DNA of 64,000 nucleotides, taken from Mesorhizobium loti (lineage in GTDB: Bacteria; Pseudomonadota; Alphaproteobacteria; Rhizobiales; Rhizobiaceae). The notes beneath the pieces are model-generated. The model ran no database searches, had not been told where the DNA came from, and saw nothing but the letters and a program-made list of their open reading frames with translations. The stretch is taken from positions 4,163,001 to 4,227,000 of the forward strand of contig AP017605.1 in assembly GCA_002356515.1 (NCBI GenBank), read 5' to 3'. The position numbers were made by a program, and so were the translations under genes. Shown one piece after another: positions 36,184 through 45,449 of the stretch. Numbering within the stretch: position 1 is the stretch's first letter; every line of letters begins with the position of its first letter.

Positions 36184-36684
36184 CTACATGGCCTTCATCG
36201 CATCGCATGACACGTCGGGGTTCATGTCGGCGAAGGTGCCGGTCGGGTTCTTCTTCCAGGCCCAGACATGCAGCTCATAGAAGGCGCCCAGGCCATAACG
36301 GTTGGGCGTGCTGTTGAAGTTGAACAGCTGCCCTTCAAGCGAGGCCGGACCTTTCGAGGTGATGTATTCGACGGCCACCAGCTTCTGTGTGCCGTCAGCC
36401 ATCGGCTCGTACATGACGGCCTCCGGCTTTGCGAGGTCGACGGCGTCGTCCTTCAAGTAGGCCGCGTTGACGTAATGGATGCCCATGGCGCCGCCGGTGA
36501 TGCCGCTGGCACAGGGGATCGGCGCGTAGCCTTCAGCGGTGGCCATCGCCACATTCTCGAAACGGCCGTTGGCTGCCCGCACCTTCTCATCCAGCGTGCC
36601 CGTATCATGGGCATTCGCCGCCGTGGCCGCGATCGACAGGATCGACAGGTTGATGAGGTGCTTGGTCCACACATGGATGTTCAT
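36184..36684 (-). CDS. Exported protein of unknown function
   Basis: A 166-residue protein with a signal peptide (LSILSIAATAANA, cleavage before HDTG). The mature part has IPCASGITGGAMGIHYVN and ELHVWAWKKNPTGTFADMNPDVSC, with two cysteines and several His that may bind metal. It resembles conserved hypothetical proteins of rhizobia; no function is known to me. GAGGAGAG precedes ATG 36684. Confidence 0.75.
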   Translation of the reverse strand: MNIHVWTKHLINLSILSIAATAANAHDTGTLDEKVRAANGRFENVAMATAEGYAPIPCASGITGGAMGIHYVNAAYLKDDAVDLAKPEAVMYEPMADGTQKLVAVEYITSKGPASLEGQLFNFNSTPNRYGLGAFYELHVWAWKKNPTGTFADMNPDVSCDAMKAM

Positions 36685-36743
36685 TTTCTCTCCTCGTTGT
36701 TGATGCGCGGAAGCAGCCGCTCCCGCTGCGAAGTCGATGGCTG

Positions 36744-36941
36744 TCAGTCGTACCGGGTGAAATCCCAGTAGTTCGGCAGTTCCTCGAGCTCCGGCAGGCC
36801 GATGTCGCGTCTCAGATAGTCGTCCTGCGGAGGCAACCGGCGCCGCCTCTTGCGCAATGGTGCGAACAGCAGCGAGGCAAGCCGCCGGAGAATCCGGCCC
36901 AGTAGCGGGCCTCGTCGCACTGGTCTCGAACCCGCCAACAC
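36744..36941 (-). CDS. DUF1127-like small Arg-rich protein, start uncertain
   Basis: The C-terminal frame reads LASLLFAPLRKRRRRLPPQ, then DDYLRRDIGLPE and NYWDFTRYD, the basic helix and RDIGL motif of small rhizobial DUF1127 proteins. A GTG at 36941 gives 65 residues. In another frame, MTIQLPFAAMAACLTTRP begins at 37003 with good N-terminal character, so a frameshift may separate start and body. Such proteins are often RNA-binding regulators of phosphate and carbon metabolism. Confidence 0.5.
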   Translation of the reverse strand: MLAGSRPVRRGPLLGRILRRLASLLFAPLRKRRRRLPPQDDYLRRDIGLPELEELPNYWDFTRYD

Positions 36942-37008
36942 CGCGCTGGACGCGTTGTCAGGCAAGCGGCCATCGCCGCGAAGGGCAGCTGGATGGTCAT
37001 TGTCGGGA

Positions 37009-37281
37009 TCAACGGTAAAAGTAAGGGTCAAGGACCCGCACCTCCGTGATCTTGTCGACCGGCAGGGCGTTTTTCTGGGCCGTGCTGCGGATCGCTTCCG
37101 GCGAGGGCGCATCGTAGATGCAGAAGCTCTGCTTCTTGTCGGGCGACACGAAGGATTGCACCCAGGTCACGCCCTTCTCCGCATTGCGCATGATGACACC
37201 GCCCAGCGCTTCGGCGCCGGCATCGTTCATCGGCACGCTGAGGCCGTTGGGAAATGTGCGTTCAACCACATAGCGAGGCAT
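37009..37281 (-). CDS. DUF4242 family small protein
   Basis: A 90-residue protein: MPRYVVERTFPNGLSVPM, VTWVQSFVSPDKKQSFCIYDAPSPEAIR, ending ITEVRVLDPYFYR. This is the DUF4242 ferredoxin-like family, of which an actinobacterial member binds nickel. AAGGGA precedes ATG 37281. It is divergent from the large ATPase-LuxR gene, which may regulate it. Confidence 0.87.
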   Translation of the reverse strand: MPRYVVERTFPNGLSVPMNDAGAEALGGVIMRNAEKGVTWVQSFVSPDKKQSFCIYDAPSPEAIRSTAQKNALPVDKITEVRVLDPYFYR

Positions 37282-37366
37282 ATCAAGTTCCCTTTTCCAT
37301 TGTTTCACGCTCGATTTGAGCGCGGCTGGACATTGATCATGCTCGCCGACGGCGCGCATCGGAGCC

Positions 37367-37397
37367 TTTCCCTATGTTTTGTGGGAAGATTCCCTAT
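37367..37397. promoter_or_regulatory. Direct repeat in the divergent promoter region
   Basis: TTTCCCTAT (37367-37375) and ATTCCCTAT (37389-37397) are direct repeats 22 bp apart, about two helical turns, between the DUF4242 gene and the ATPase-LuxR gene. The second overlaps a TATAAT word. Possible regulator site. Confidence 0.35.
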
Positions 37398-37519
37398 AAT
37401 GGCGGCGTTATGTGTGAAGTCGCACCGGAATGTGTGGAGGGTCACATTTCTGGTCATGGTCCTGGACGCTCGTGGCGGATGTCTGGGGAAACGTCGAAAC
37501 ACAATCCCTGTCCGAGCGT

Positions 37520-40114
37520 ATGACGATGCTTCTGGAACGGCAGACACAGCTGGAGCAGCTGGATGAACTTCTCGCCGAGGCCGCGAATGGCCGCGGCCGC
37601 GTGGTGGCGCTATCCGGCGAGGCGGGCGCCGGCAAGTCGGCGCTAGTCGAGGCCTTTACCGGCGCTGCCGGCCAAGGCACGCGCATCTTCCGCAGCGCCT
37701 GCGAGGATCTGTCGATCCCCGACCCGCTCGGGCCGCTCTACGATCTCGCCCGCGAGGCGCAATGGGCGATGCCGCAGGCGGTCGCCGCACGCCGGGGAGA
37801 ACGGCTGCCGCTGTTTTGCGACGCGCTCGATGTCTTCGAGGCGAGAACGGGCGCGACGCTGCTGGTGATCGAGGACCTGCACTGGGCCGATGACGCGACG
37901 CTCGACTTCGTCCGCTTTCTCGGCCGGCGCATCGCCAACACCCACATCCTCCTGCTTCTGACGGCGCGCACCGATCGCAGCGAGGGCCAGATGCGCGTGC
38001 GCCGGGCGCTGGGTGAAATCCCGGCCGGCAGCGTCGCGCGCATCGACGTGCCGCTGCTCAGCGAAGCGGCGGTGCTGTCGCTTGCAGCCGGCGCCGGCCG
38101 GGACGGCGATGCCATCTACCGGGCGTCGGCCGGCAACGCCTTTTTCGTCACCGAACTGTTGAGCGCCGAAAATGAAGCGGCACTGCCGGCCAGCGTGCGC
38201 GATGCGGTGCTGGCGCGCGCCGAGCGCCTGTCGGCCGGCGCCCGCGCGATGCTCGACGCGGTGTCGGTGTTTCCCAGGCGCGCCGACGCCTGGGCCTTGA
38301 CCGGCCTGTGCGGCGTGGCCAGCGCCGGCCAGTTGGCGGAATGCGTCGCCAATGGCTTGCTCGACGATCTCGGCGATGCCTATGCCTTCCGCCACGAGAT
38401 CGCCCGCCGCGCCATCGAGACGATGCTGACCACCAGCCACAGGCGGGAATTCAACCAGCGTGCTCTGTCGGCGTTGCTCGAAAGGGGTGACATCGCCACC
38501 GCGCGGCTGGTCCATCACGCGGTGGAGGCGCACAATCTGGAGACGGTGCGCGAACTGGCGCCGGTCGCCGCCCGCGAGGCCTCCCGCGTCGGCGCCCATC
38601 GCGACGCCGCCGGCTATTACGAGGTCGCCCTGCGCCAGGCCGATAGATTGCCTGAAGACGAGCGCGCCGGGCTTTACGAGCAATACGCCTTCGAGTGCCA
38701 TCTGATCGGCCGCATCGACGAGGCGATCAAGGCGCAGCAACAGGCACGCGCGCTGCAACAGGGCCTGGGCAATGTGCTGAAGGAGGGCGACAGCCTGCGC
38801 TGCCTGTCGCGTTTTGCCTATCTGATGGGCGACCGCCAGGCCGCCGACACGTTCGGCGCAGAGGCGGTGGCGCTGCTCGAGACCGCGCCGGCCGGGCCGG
38901 AACTGGCCATGGCCTATTCCAACCTCTCGCAGCTGGCGATGCTGGCCGAACGGCTCGACGAGACCTTGTCGCTTGGCGCCAGGGCAATCGAGCTCGCCGA
39001 AGCGGCGAACCGGCCGGACATCGTCTGCCACGCGCTCAACAATGTCGGCGCCGCCGAGCAGTGGCTGGATCAGGACAGCGGGCGGCTGCATCTCGCCCGC
39101 AGCCTGGAAATAGCGCTTGAGCAGAATTTTCAGGAGCATGCCGCGCGTGCCTTCACCAATTGTGCTTGCGGTGAAATGAATCAGCTGGGCTACAGCCAGG
39201 CTCAATCCTTCCTTGATCGGGGCATCGACTATTGCGTCGAGAACGACCTCGCGACCTGGCGCGACTATATGCGCGGCGTGCGGGCGCAATTGCTGCTGCG
39301 CCATGGCCGGTGGGACGAAGCCGGCGCCGAAGCGCTCGAAGTCCTCACCGGCACGCATGCCGCCGCCCTTGTGCGCTATCCGGCCCTCGTGGCGCTGTCG
39401 CGGCTAAGAGTGCGTCGTGGCGACCCCTCCGCCGAGCCGTTGCTGGTGGAGATGAAGCAATTCCTGGAAAAGGGCGCCGAACTGCAGCGGCTGTTGGCCT
39501 ACGCGGCGGTGGTTGCCGAGCAGGCCTGGCTCGGGGAGGCGGACAAGGACGAAGCGCTGCGGCTGATCGGCGTTGCCGAGAGCCTGTCGCCGACGCGGGC
39601 GGTCTTCGCCGAACTGGCCGGGTGGCGGCAAATGCTGGCGCCCGATATCGACCCTGGCGACATCGCCGGCATGGCCGCGCCCTACCGGATGCTCTTGGCT
39701 GGCGACTGGCGCGGAGCAGCCGCGGCCTGGGCGGAACTCGGTGCCCCTTACGAACGCGCCTTGGCGCTTGCCCAGGGCGATGAGGCCGCGCAGCGTGTGG
39801 CGCTAGAGATACTTGAAGCGCTCGGGGCCCGGCCGGTCGCCAGCCATGTGCGCGACATTATGCGGCAAAACGGGGTCATCCACATCGCCCGGGGGCCGCG
39901 CCGCACCACGCGCGCCAACAGCGCCGGCCTCACCCAGCGCCAGATGGAGGTGCTGCAGCTGATCGAGCGCGGGCTGTCCAACAAGCGCATCGCCGAGCAT
40001 CTCGCCATCTCGCCCAAGACGGTCGATCACCATGTCTCGGCGGTGCTGGGCAAGCTCGACGCCGTCTCGCGCGGCGAGGCCACGGCGGCAGCGCGTGATT
40101 CAGGATTGATTTGA
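37520..40114 (+). CDS. Large ATPase-type LuxR-family regulator (LAL-like)
   Basis: An 864-residue STAND-type regulator. Walker A GEAGAGKSALVEAF lies at about residues 33-45 and Walker B LLVIEDLHWADD near 115-125. A long alpha-helical TPR-like region follows (about 330-780). A LuxR HTH ends the protein (LTQRQMEVLQLIERGLSNKRIAEHLAISPKTVDHHVSAVL). MalT-like proteins of this layout bind a ligand through the TPR part. ATG 37520 is chosen; longer starts lack character. Its neighbour, the DUF4242 gene, is a possible target. Confidence 0.9.
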   Translation: MTMLLERQTQLEQLDELLAEAANGRGRVVALSGEAGAGKSALVEAFTGAAGQGTRIFRSACEDLSIPDPLGPLYDLAREAQWAMPQAVAARRGERLPLFCDALDVFEARTGATLLVIEDLHWADDATLDFVRFLGRRIANTHILLLLTARTDRSEGQMRVRRALGEIPAGSVARIDVPLLSEAAVLSLAAGAGRDGDAIYRASAGNAFFVTELLSAENEAALPASVRDAVLARAERLSAGARAMLDAVSVFPRRADAWALTGLCGVASAGQLAECVANGLLDDLGDAYAFRHEIARRAIETMLTTSHRREFNQRALSALLERGDIATARLVHHAVEAHNLETVRELAPVAAREASRVGAHRDAAGYYEVALRQADRLPEDERAGLYEQYAFECHLIGRIDEAIKAQQQARALQQGLGNVLKEGDSLRCLSRFAYLMGDRQAADTFGAEAVALLETAPAGPELAMAYSNLSQLAMLAERLDETLSLGARAIELAEAANRPDIVCHALNNVGAAEQWLDQDSGRLHLARSLEIALEQNFQEHAARAFTNCACGEMNQLGYSQAQSFLDRGIDYCVENDLATWRDYMRGVRAQLLLRHGRWDEAGAEALEVLTGTHAAALVRYPALVALSRLRVRRGDPSAEPLLVEMKQFLEKGAELQRLLAYAAVVAEQAWLGEADKDEALRLIGVAESLSPTRAVFAELAGWRQMLAPDIDPGDIAGMAAPYRMLLAGDWRGAAAAWAELGAPYERALALAQGDEAAQRVALEILEALGARPVASHVRDIMRQNGVIHIARGPRRTTRANSAGLTQRQMEVLQLIERGLSNKRIAEHLAISPKTVDHHVSAVLGKLDAVSRGEATAAARDSGLI

Positions 40115-40182
40115 AGTCGCAGGCGCGGGTAGCTGGTTTTGATGGACCTCGTGCCTTGGCGATTGGCGGAAACAGCCATCGC

Positions 40183-40388
40183 TTCGTCATCCACGGGCGG
40201 AGCAAGGAGCCCAGCGACGCAGCGCAGACCCCTGGAGCTGCTCCGCAGCCCAAGGGATCCATGCCGCGACTCCTGAGCGCCGCTACGGTGCAGAATTCTG
40301 CTCCGCTGCACCCTTCGATCAACGTCGCGGCATGGATCCCAGGGTCTCCGCGACGGAGCTTCGCTCCTGCTTCGCCCTGGGATGACGA
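40183..40388. repeat. Intergenic palindromic repeat, family A (long copy)
   Basis: TTCGTCATCCACGGGCGGAG at the left and CTTCGCCCTGGGATGACGA at the right, with inner GGATCCATGCCGCGAC and its complement. It separates the ATPase-LuxR gene from the convergent cydB. Confidence 0.8.
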
Positions 40389-40407
40389 TGTTGGGAAGGC
40401 TGTCGGC

Positions 40408-41412
40408 TCAGTCGTAGGTCAGATCCGTCGCCTTCCCGCCGAACACCCGGTAGGCATAGAAGGAATAGAAGATGATGACCGGCAGCACCACGACCGTGCC
40501 GGCCAGGATGATGGCCAGGCTTTCGGTCGCCGATGCCGCCTGCCAGACGGTCAATTTATCCGGCACCACATACGGGTAGAACGACCAGGCAAGGCCGGCA
40601 AAGCCGAGCGCGAAGATGGCGGCCAGTGTCAGGAACGGCGTCAGCGCATGGCGGTCGTCGGGCCTCGGCAGATGGAAGGTCTGCCGCCACAGCCACAGGA
40701 ACAGCAGCGCCGACAGGATCGGCAGCGGCGAGAGATACAGCATCTGCGGCCAGACGAACCATTTGTCGAAGATGCGCGGGCTGGCGAAAGGTGTCGCCAG
40801 CGACACCGCCGCCATGCCGAGCGCGGTCAGCACCAGCGCGGTGCGCAGCCAGCGCACCGCCTTTTTCTGCAGCTCGCCCTCGGTCTTGTAGATCACCCAG
40901 GCGGCGCCCATCGCCGCGTAGGCCGCGGCCAGGCAGAACGCCACCAGCACGCCGAACGCCATGCCGCCCAGGCCGACATCGAGGCCGAGCACATAGACGC
41001 CCAGCATGTAGCCTTGCGCCAGCGAGGCGATGACGGAACCCAGGAAGAAGATGCGGTTCCAGCGGTGTTTTTTGCCACTCGGCACCTTGGCGCGAAAGTC
41101 GAAGGCAACGCCGCGCAGGATCAGGCCGACCAGCAGCACGAAGACGGGAATGTAGAGCGCGGTCAGGATGACGCCATGCGCCATCGGGAAGGCGACCAGC
41201 AGCAGGCCGACGGCCAGCACCAGCCAGGTCTCGTTGGCATCCCAGAACGGACCGATCGCCGCGATCATCGTGTCCTGTTCGCTATCCTCGGCCACGGCGA
41301 ACAGGATGCCGATGCCGAGGTCGAAACCGTCGAGGATGACGTAGATCAGAATGGCGAGCCCCATCAGGCCGGCGAAGATGAGGGGCAGCAGGGTTGGCCA
41401 GTCGAAGGTCAT
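40408..41412 (-). CDS. cydB: Cytochrome bd-type ubiquinol oxidase subunit II
   Basis: A 334-residue membrane subunit of the heme bd quinol oxidase, with about eight helices. It starts MTFDWPTLLPLIFAGLMGLA and shows YVILDGFDLGIGILF and PFWDANETWLVLAVG, the GxWDANExW signature of subunit II. The sequence is of the CioB (cyanide-insensitive) type. It starts four bases after the cydA stop. It allows respiration at low oxygen or with inhibitors present. Confidence 0.93.
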   Translation of the reverse strand: MTFDWPTLLPLIFAGLMGLAILIYVILDGFDLGIGILFAVAEDSEQDTMIAAIGPFWDANETWLVLAVGLLLVAFPMAHGVILTALYIPVFVLLVGLILRGVAFDFRAKVPSGKKHRWNRIFFLGSVIASLAQGYMLGVYVLGLDVGLGGMAFGVLVAFCLAAAYAAMGAAWVIYKTEGELQKKAVRWLRTALVLTALGMAAVSLATPFASPRIFDKWFVWPQMLYLSPLPILSALLFLWLWRQTFHLPRPDDRHALTPFLTLAAIFALGFAGLAWSFYPYVVPDKLTVWQAASATESLAIILAGTVVVLPVIIFYSFYAYRVFGGKATDLTYD

Positions 41413-41416
41413 TTTC

Positions 41417-42778
41417 TTACTCCCCGGCCGCTGGCTGCGACATGGCCGTCTTCATAACGCCTGGCAGCGGCGAGGTGTCGCCATCCTTGGCCGCCTTCAG
41501 CGCCAGATGCACCAGCACGCCGAGATAGGCGATCAGCAACAGCACATAGAGAATGAGATAGACGGCGAGCGTCAGCGCGACATGGCCGCCGGCCACCGGA
41601 CCGACGGCGTCGGCGGTTTTCAGCACGCCCGTCACCAGCCAGGGCTGACGGCCGATCTCGGTCGTGTACCAGCCGGCCAGCGTCGCCAGCCAGCCCGACA
41701 GCGCCATCGGCACCATCAGCATGGCGAGCGGCTTTGGCAGGCTGTGCCGGCGCTTGAGGAAGAAGGCGGCGGACCAGGAGACGGCGAGCATCAACAGCCC
41801 GGTGCCGACCATGACGCGGAAGCTCCAGAACAGCGGAAAGACCGGCGGATGGTTGCCGGGATAGGCGTCCAGGCCGGGCACCACGCCGCTGGTCGAGTGC
41901 CGCAGCACCAGGCTGGCGCCGTCGGGGATGGCGATCTCGAATTTGTTCTCCTTCGCCGCCTCATCGGGCAGCGCGAACAGTACCAGCGGCACGTTGGGGC
42001 CGGTGGTCCAGTTGGCCTCCATGGCGGCGATCTTCTGCGGTTGGTGTTGCAGCGTGTTCAACCCATGCTGGTCGCCGGCGAATATCTGGATGGGGATAAG
42101 GATCGCCGCGGTGAAGACACCGGTGCGCAGCGCCTTCCACATCGATTCCGAGCGGTCGCCGCTGAGGTAGCGCAGCGCCGACAGGCCGGCGATGAGGAAC
42201 GACACCGTCAGGCCGGAGGCGAGCAGCATGTGGACGAGGCGGTAGGGCATGGACGGGTTGAACACGACGGCCCACCAGTCGACGGCATGCGCCTTGCCGT
42301 CGATCATCTCGAAGCCTGCCGGCGTCTGCATCCAGGAATTCAGCGCGATAATCCAGAAGGCGGACAGCGTGGTGCCGCCGGCGACCAGCACCGTCGCCAG
42401 CGTGTGGACGCGGTTGGACACGCGGCGGAAGCCGAACAGCATGATGCCGAGGAAGGCCGCTTCGAGGAAGAAGGCGGTGAGGATCTCGTAGGCCAGCAGC
42501 GGCCCGGCAATGTTGCCGACCTTTTCCATATAGCCCGGCCAGTTGGTGCCGAACTGGAAGCTCATGGTGACGCCGGAGACGACGCCCATGGCGAAGGACA
42601 GCGCGAACACCTTCACCCAGGTGAAATAGGCGCGCATCCAGGCGGAATCATTGGTCGCGTTGTAGCGCAGCTTGAAGAACAGCAACACCCAGCCAAGTGC
42701 AATGGTGATTGTCGGAAACAGAATATGAAACGAAATATTCGCGCCGAACTGGATGCGCGACAATATGAGCGGGTCCAT
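41417..42778 (-). CDS. cydA: Cytochrome bd-type ubiquinol oxidase subunit I
   Basis: A 453-residue subunit that binds hemes b558, b595 and d. It starts MDPLILSRIQFGANISFHILFPTI with the axial His near the N-terminus. GRQPW (in GRQPWLVTGVLKTADAV) and MSFQFGTNWPGYMEKVGNIAGPLLAYE are conserved. The Q-loop is short, as in cyanide-insensitive oxidases. ATG 42778 has GGAG upstream; a longer GTG start at 42868 is unlikely. No cydX-type small ORF was found after cydB. Confidence 0.94.
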   Translation of the reverse strand: MDPLILSRIQFGANISFHILFPTITIALGWVLLFFKLRYNATNDSAWMRAYFTWVKVFALSFAMGVVSGVTMSFQFGTNWPGYMEKVGNIAGPLLAYEILTAFFLEAAFLGIMLFGFRRVSNRVHTLATVLVAGGTTLSAFWIIALNSWMQTPAGFEMIDGKAHAVDWWAVVFNPSMPYRLVHMLLASGLTVSFLIAGLSALRYLSGDRSESMWKALRTGVFTAAILIPIQIFAGDQHGLNTLQHQPQKIAAMEANWTTGPNVPLVLFALPDEAAKENKFEIAIPDGASLVLRHSTSGVVPGLDAYPGNHPPVFPLFWSFRVMVGTGLLMLAVSWSAAFFLKRRHSLPKPLAMLMVPMALSGWLATLAGWYTTEIGRQPWLVTGVLKTADAVGPVAGGHVALTLAVYLILYVLLLIAYLGVLVHLALKAAKDGDTSPLPGVMKTAMSQPAAGE

Positions 42779-42896
42779 GGTGGGCTCCGGCGCTGCAAGT
42801 ATTCGCAAACGATAGGCCCGAAGTCGGTTCAGGTCAAAGCGGCGTCCTGCCGCGAGGCTGAACGCCACAGGACAATTTTACCGGTTCATGCGGCGC

Positions 42897-43385
42897 TTAA
42901 TCGCTGTTCTCCGGCACAGCGCCAAGCGCATCCGCGAATTTGCGCATCAGGCGCACCAGCTCTTCGATGTCACGCGCCTCCCAGGTCTCGAAAATGGCGC
43001 GGCCGATTTTTTCGCGCGCCGCATCGACGAGGTCGGTCATCGCCTTGCCCTTCGGGCTGATCACGGCCTCGCGCACGCGCCGGTCGGCGGCGCTGGCCTG
43101 GCGTTGCACCAGGCCGAGGCTCTCCAGCTTGGCGACCTGGCGGCTGACGGTCGTGTAGTCACGGCCGACGCGATCGGCCATCTCGACAACGCCGATCGGC
43201 CCGAACCGCTCGATGCCGACAAGCAGCGGAAACAGCGCCCGATCGAGCGGAATGCCGGCCGCCTTAATCAGCAACTCGTCGCGCTGCGGGCGGTTCATTA
43301 CGCCGACAATATCGAGCACCGCCCCATGAATCTGCCGCAGCTGATCGGAGATAGGTGTATTTTGCACATTTTTCATTGACGACAT
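42897..43385 (-). CDS. MarR-family transcriptional regulator
   Basis: A 162-residue winged-helix regulator: AMDxxDrand-type segment VVEMADRVGRDYTTVSRQVAKLESLGLVQRQASAADRRVREAVIS, helical dimerisation ends. ATG 43385 has AAGGAG upstream. It is divergent from the oxidoreductase at 43446 with a TATGTG-N7-CACATA palindrome between, so it likely represses that gene and itself. It also lies upstream of cydAB on the same strand. Confidence 0.9.
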   Translation of the reverse strand: MSSMKNVQNTPISDQLRQIHGAVLDIVGVMNRPQRDELLIKAAGIPLDRALFPLLVGIERFGPIGVVEMADRVGRDYTTVSRQVAKLESLGLVQRQASAADRRVREAVISPKGKAMTDLVDAAREKIGRAIFETWEARDIEELVRLMRKFADALGAVPENSD

Positions 43386-43399
43386 GCCGCGACTCCTTA

Positions 43400-43417
43400 T
43401 ATGTGCATTATACACAT
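43400..43417. promoter_or_regulatory. Candidate MarR operator
   Basis: TATGTG-CATTATA-CACATA, an inverted repeat in the 60-bp gap between the divergent MarR and oxidoreductase genes. Its size and symmetry suit a MarR dimer, and its position overlaps the likely promoters. Confidence 0.55.
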
Positions 43418-43445
43418 AATCTGGAAGCCAGAAAGGCAAACCATT

Positions 43446-44402
43446 ATGAAAGCCGCAATTGTTTCGAGCGCCGGGCAGGCGCCCATCTACGGTGATTTCT
43501 CCGAACCGGTGCAGGCACCGGGCGAAAACCGCGTCACGGTCACCGCCGCCGCCATCAGCCATGTCGTCAAAAGCCGCGCCTCGGGCGCGCACTACAGCTC
43601 GTCCGGCCAGTTCCCCTTCGTCGTCGGCATCGATGGCGTCGGCCGGCTCGAGGACGGCAGCAAGGTCTATTTCGCGCTGCCCAGGGCGCCCAATGGCAGC
43701 ATGGCGGAGCGGACCGTCGTGGCGTCAGCGCATTGCGTGGCGCTGCCCGACGGGCTGGACGACATCACCGCCGCCGCCATCGCCAATCCCGGCATGTCGT
43801 CATGGGCCGCTTTCACCGAGCGGGCGAAGCTCAAGCCAGGCGAAACCGTGCTGGTCAATGGCGCCACCGGCACGGCGGGTCGCCTCGCCGTCCAGATCGC
43901 CAGGCATCTCGGTGCCAGGAAGATCATCGCCACCGCCCGCAACACAGCTGCACTCGATGCGGTTACGGCGCTCGGCGCGGATGTGACGATCCCGCTGATC
44001 GAGGACGGGGCGGCCCTGGAAGAAAGCTTCAAGCGGCAGTTCAAGGAAGGCGTGGATGTCGTCATCGACTATCTCTGGGGCAACAGTGCCGAGCACCTGC
44101 TGATCGCCGCCGCCAAGGCCAGCCCAGATGCCGTACCGGTCCGCTTCGTCCAGATCGGCGCCGTCAGTGGCTCTGACATCACCTTGCCGGGCGCGGTTCT
44201 GCGCTCGTCCGCGATTGCCCTGATGGGCAGCGGCATCGGCAGCGTGCCGCTCGACCGCTTCATAGCCTGCACCGGCGATCTGCTGCGCGCCGTGGTGCCG
44301 GCCGGCCTCGAAATCGCCACCACGCCGATGCCGCTGGAGGATGTCGAACAGGCATGGGCCATGGATGACAGCACAAGGCGCACTGTGTTCACGCTGGGCT
44401 AA
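43446..44402 (+). CDS. Zinc-type/quinone-reductase-like MDR oxidoreductase
   Basis: A 318-residue medium-chain dehydrogenase/reductase. The GroES-like N-terminal half is followed by the Rossmann NAD(P) site VLVNGATGTAGRLAVQIARHLGARKIIATAR. The usual structural zinc cysteines are missing, so it resembles quinone oxidoreductases. The substrate is not known; control by the divergent MarR suggests electrophile or quinone stress. ATG 43446 is chosen for the MKAAIVSS start. Confidence 0.88.
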   Translation: MKAAIVSSAGQAPIYGDFSEPVQAPGENRVTVTAAAISHVVKSRASGAHYSSSGQFPFVVGIDGVGRLEDGSKVYFALPRAPNGSMAERTVVASAHCVALPDGLDDITAAAIANPGMSSWAAFTERAKLKPGETVLVNGATGTAGRLAVQIARHLGARKIIATARNTAALDAVTALGADVTIPLIEDGAALEESFKRQFKEGVDVVIDYLWGNSAEHLLIAAAKASPDAVPVRFVQIGAVSGSDITLPGAVLRSSAIALMGSGIGSVPLDRFIACTGDLLRAVVPAGLEIATTPMPLEDVEQAWAMDDSTRRTVFTLG

Positions 44403-44522
44403 AGCAATCGCCGTCCCCGCACTGGCTGTCCAGAACTGTCAGCAGCGCCATTGACTTCCGGTTGCGCGCACCGACATTCGGCCTATATCAGGGAACCTCT
44501 TTCAGGCAGCCGTTTTCAGCCC

Positions 44523-45449
44523 ATGCCCTCCATTCTGTCCATTTCCGGGGTCTCCAAGACCTACGCCACCGGTTTCACAGCGCTCAAGGAAGTCGATCTC
44601 GACATCCAGCGCGGCGAGATCTTCGCGCTGCTTGGGCCGAACGGCGCCGGCAAGACGACGCTGATCTCGATCGTCTGCGGCATCGTCAACCGCTCGACCG
44701 GCACCGTCACCGTCGATGGTCACGACATCTCCAAGGACTACCGCGCCGCGCGCAGCCTTATCGGCCTGGTGCCGCAGGAACTGACCATCGACGCCTTTGA
44801 GAGCGTCTGGGCGACGGTCAATTACAGCCGCGGCCTGTTCGGCAAGCCGGCTAACCATGGCTTCGTCGAGAAGGTGCTGCGCGACCTCTCGCTATGGGAC
44901 AAGAAGGACGCCAAGGCGATCACGCTGTCGGGCGGCATGAAGCGCAGGCTGATGATCGCCAAGGCGCTGTCGCACGAGCCGCGCATCCTGTTCCTCGACG
45001 AGCCGACCGCCGGCGTCGACGTGGAGCTGCGCCAGGATATGTGGGAGATGGTGCGCCGGCTGCGCGAGGATGGCGTCACCATCATCCTCACCACCCACTA
45101 TATCGAGGAAGCCGAGGCGATGGCCGACCGCGTCGGCGTCATCAACCGCGGCGAAATCATCCTGGTCGAGAACAAGGCCGAGTTGATGCGCAAGCTCGGC
45201 CGCAAGCGGCTGGTGCTGGAACTGCGCAATCCGCTGACGGCCATCCCGGAGGCCTTTTCGCACTACGCACTCGAGCTGTCGCCGGATGGCGGGCAGCTGA
45301 CCTACACCTATGACAACCAGGCCGAGCGGCCGGGCGTCGCCTCGCTGATCCGCGATCTCGAGGCCGGCGGCATCCAGTTCCGCGACATCGACACGCAAAA
45401 CAGCTCGCTCGAGGAGATCTTCGTCAACCTGGTGAGGAAAGACGCATGA
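44523..45449 (+). CDS. ABC-2 type exporter ATP-binding protein
   Basis: A 308-residue ATPase with Walker [12 protein letters not shown], signature [15 protein letters not shown], Walker [13 protein letters not shown] and H-loop [11 protein letters not shown]. It resembles E. coli YadG. Its C-terminal 90 residues form the usual DrrA-type extension. Its stop overlaps the permease start by four bases. The exported substrate is unknown. Confidence 0.9.
   Translation: MPSILSISGVSKTYATGFTALKEVDLDIQRGEIFALLGPNGAGKTTLISIVCGIVNRSTGTVTVDGHDISKDYRAARSLIGLVPQELTIDAFESVWATVNYSRGLFGKPANHGFVEKVLRDLSLWDKKDAKAITLSGGMKRRLMIAKALSHEPRILFLDEPTAGVDVELRQDMWEMVRRLREDGVTIILTTHYIEEAEAMADRVGVINRGEIILVENKAELMRKLGRKRLVLELRNPLTAIPEAFSHYALELSPDGGQLTYTYDNQAERPGVASLIRDLEAGGIQFRDIDTQNSSLEEIFVNLVRKDA

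Noticed and set aside
37643..39358. 571-residue open frame antisense to the ATPase-LuxR gene
   Set aside because: Shadow frame; the plus-strand gene has Walker and HTH motifs.
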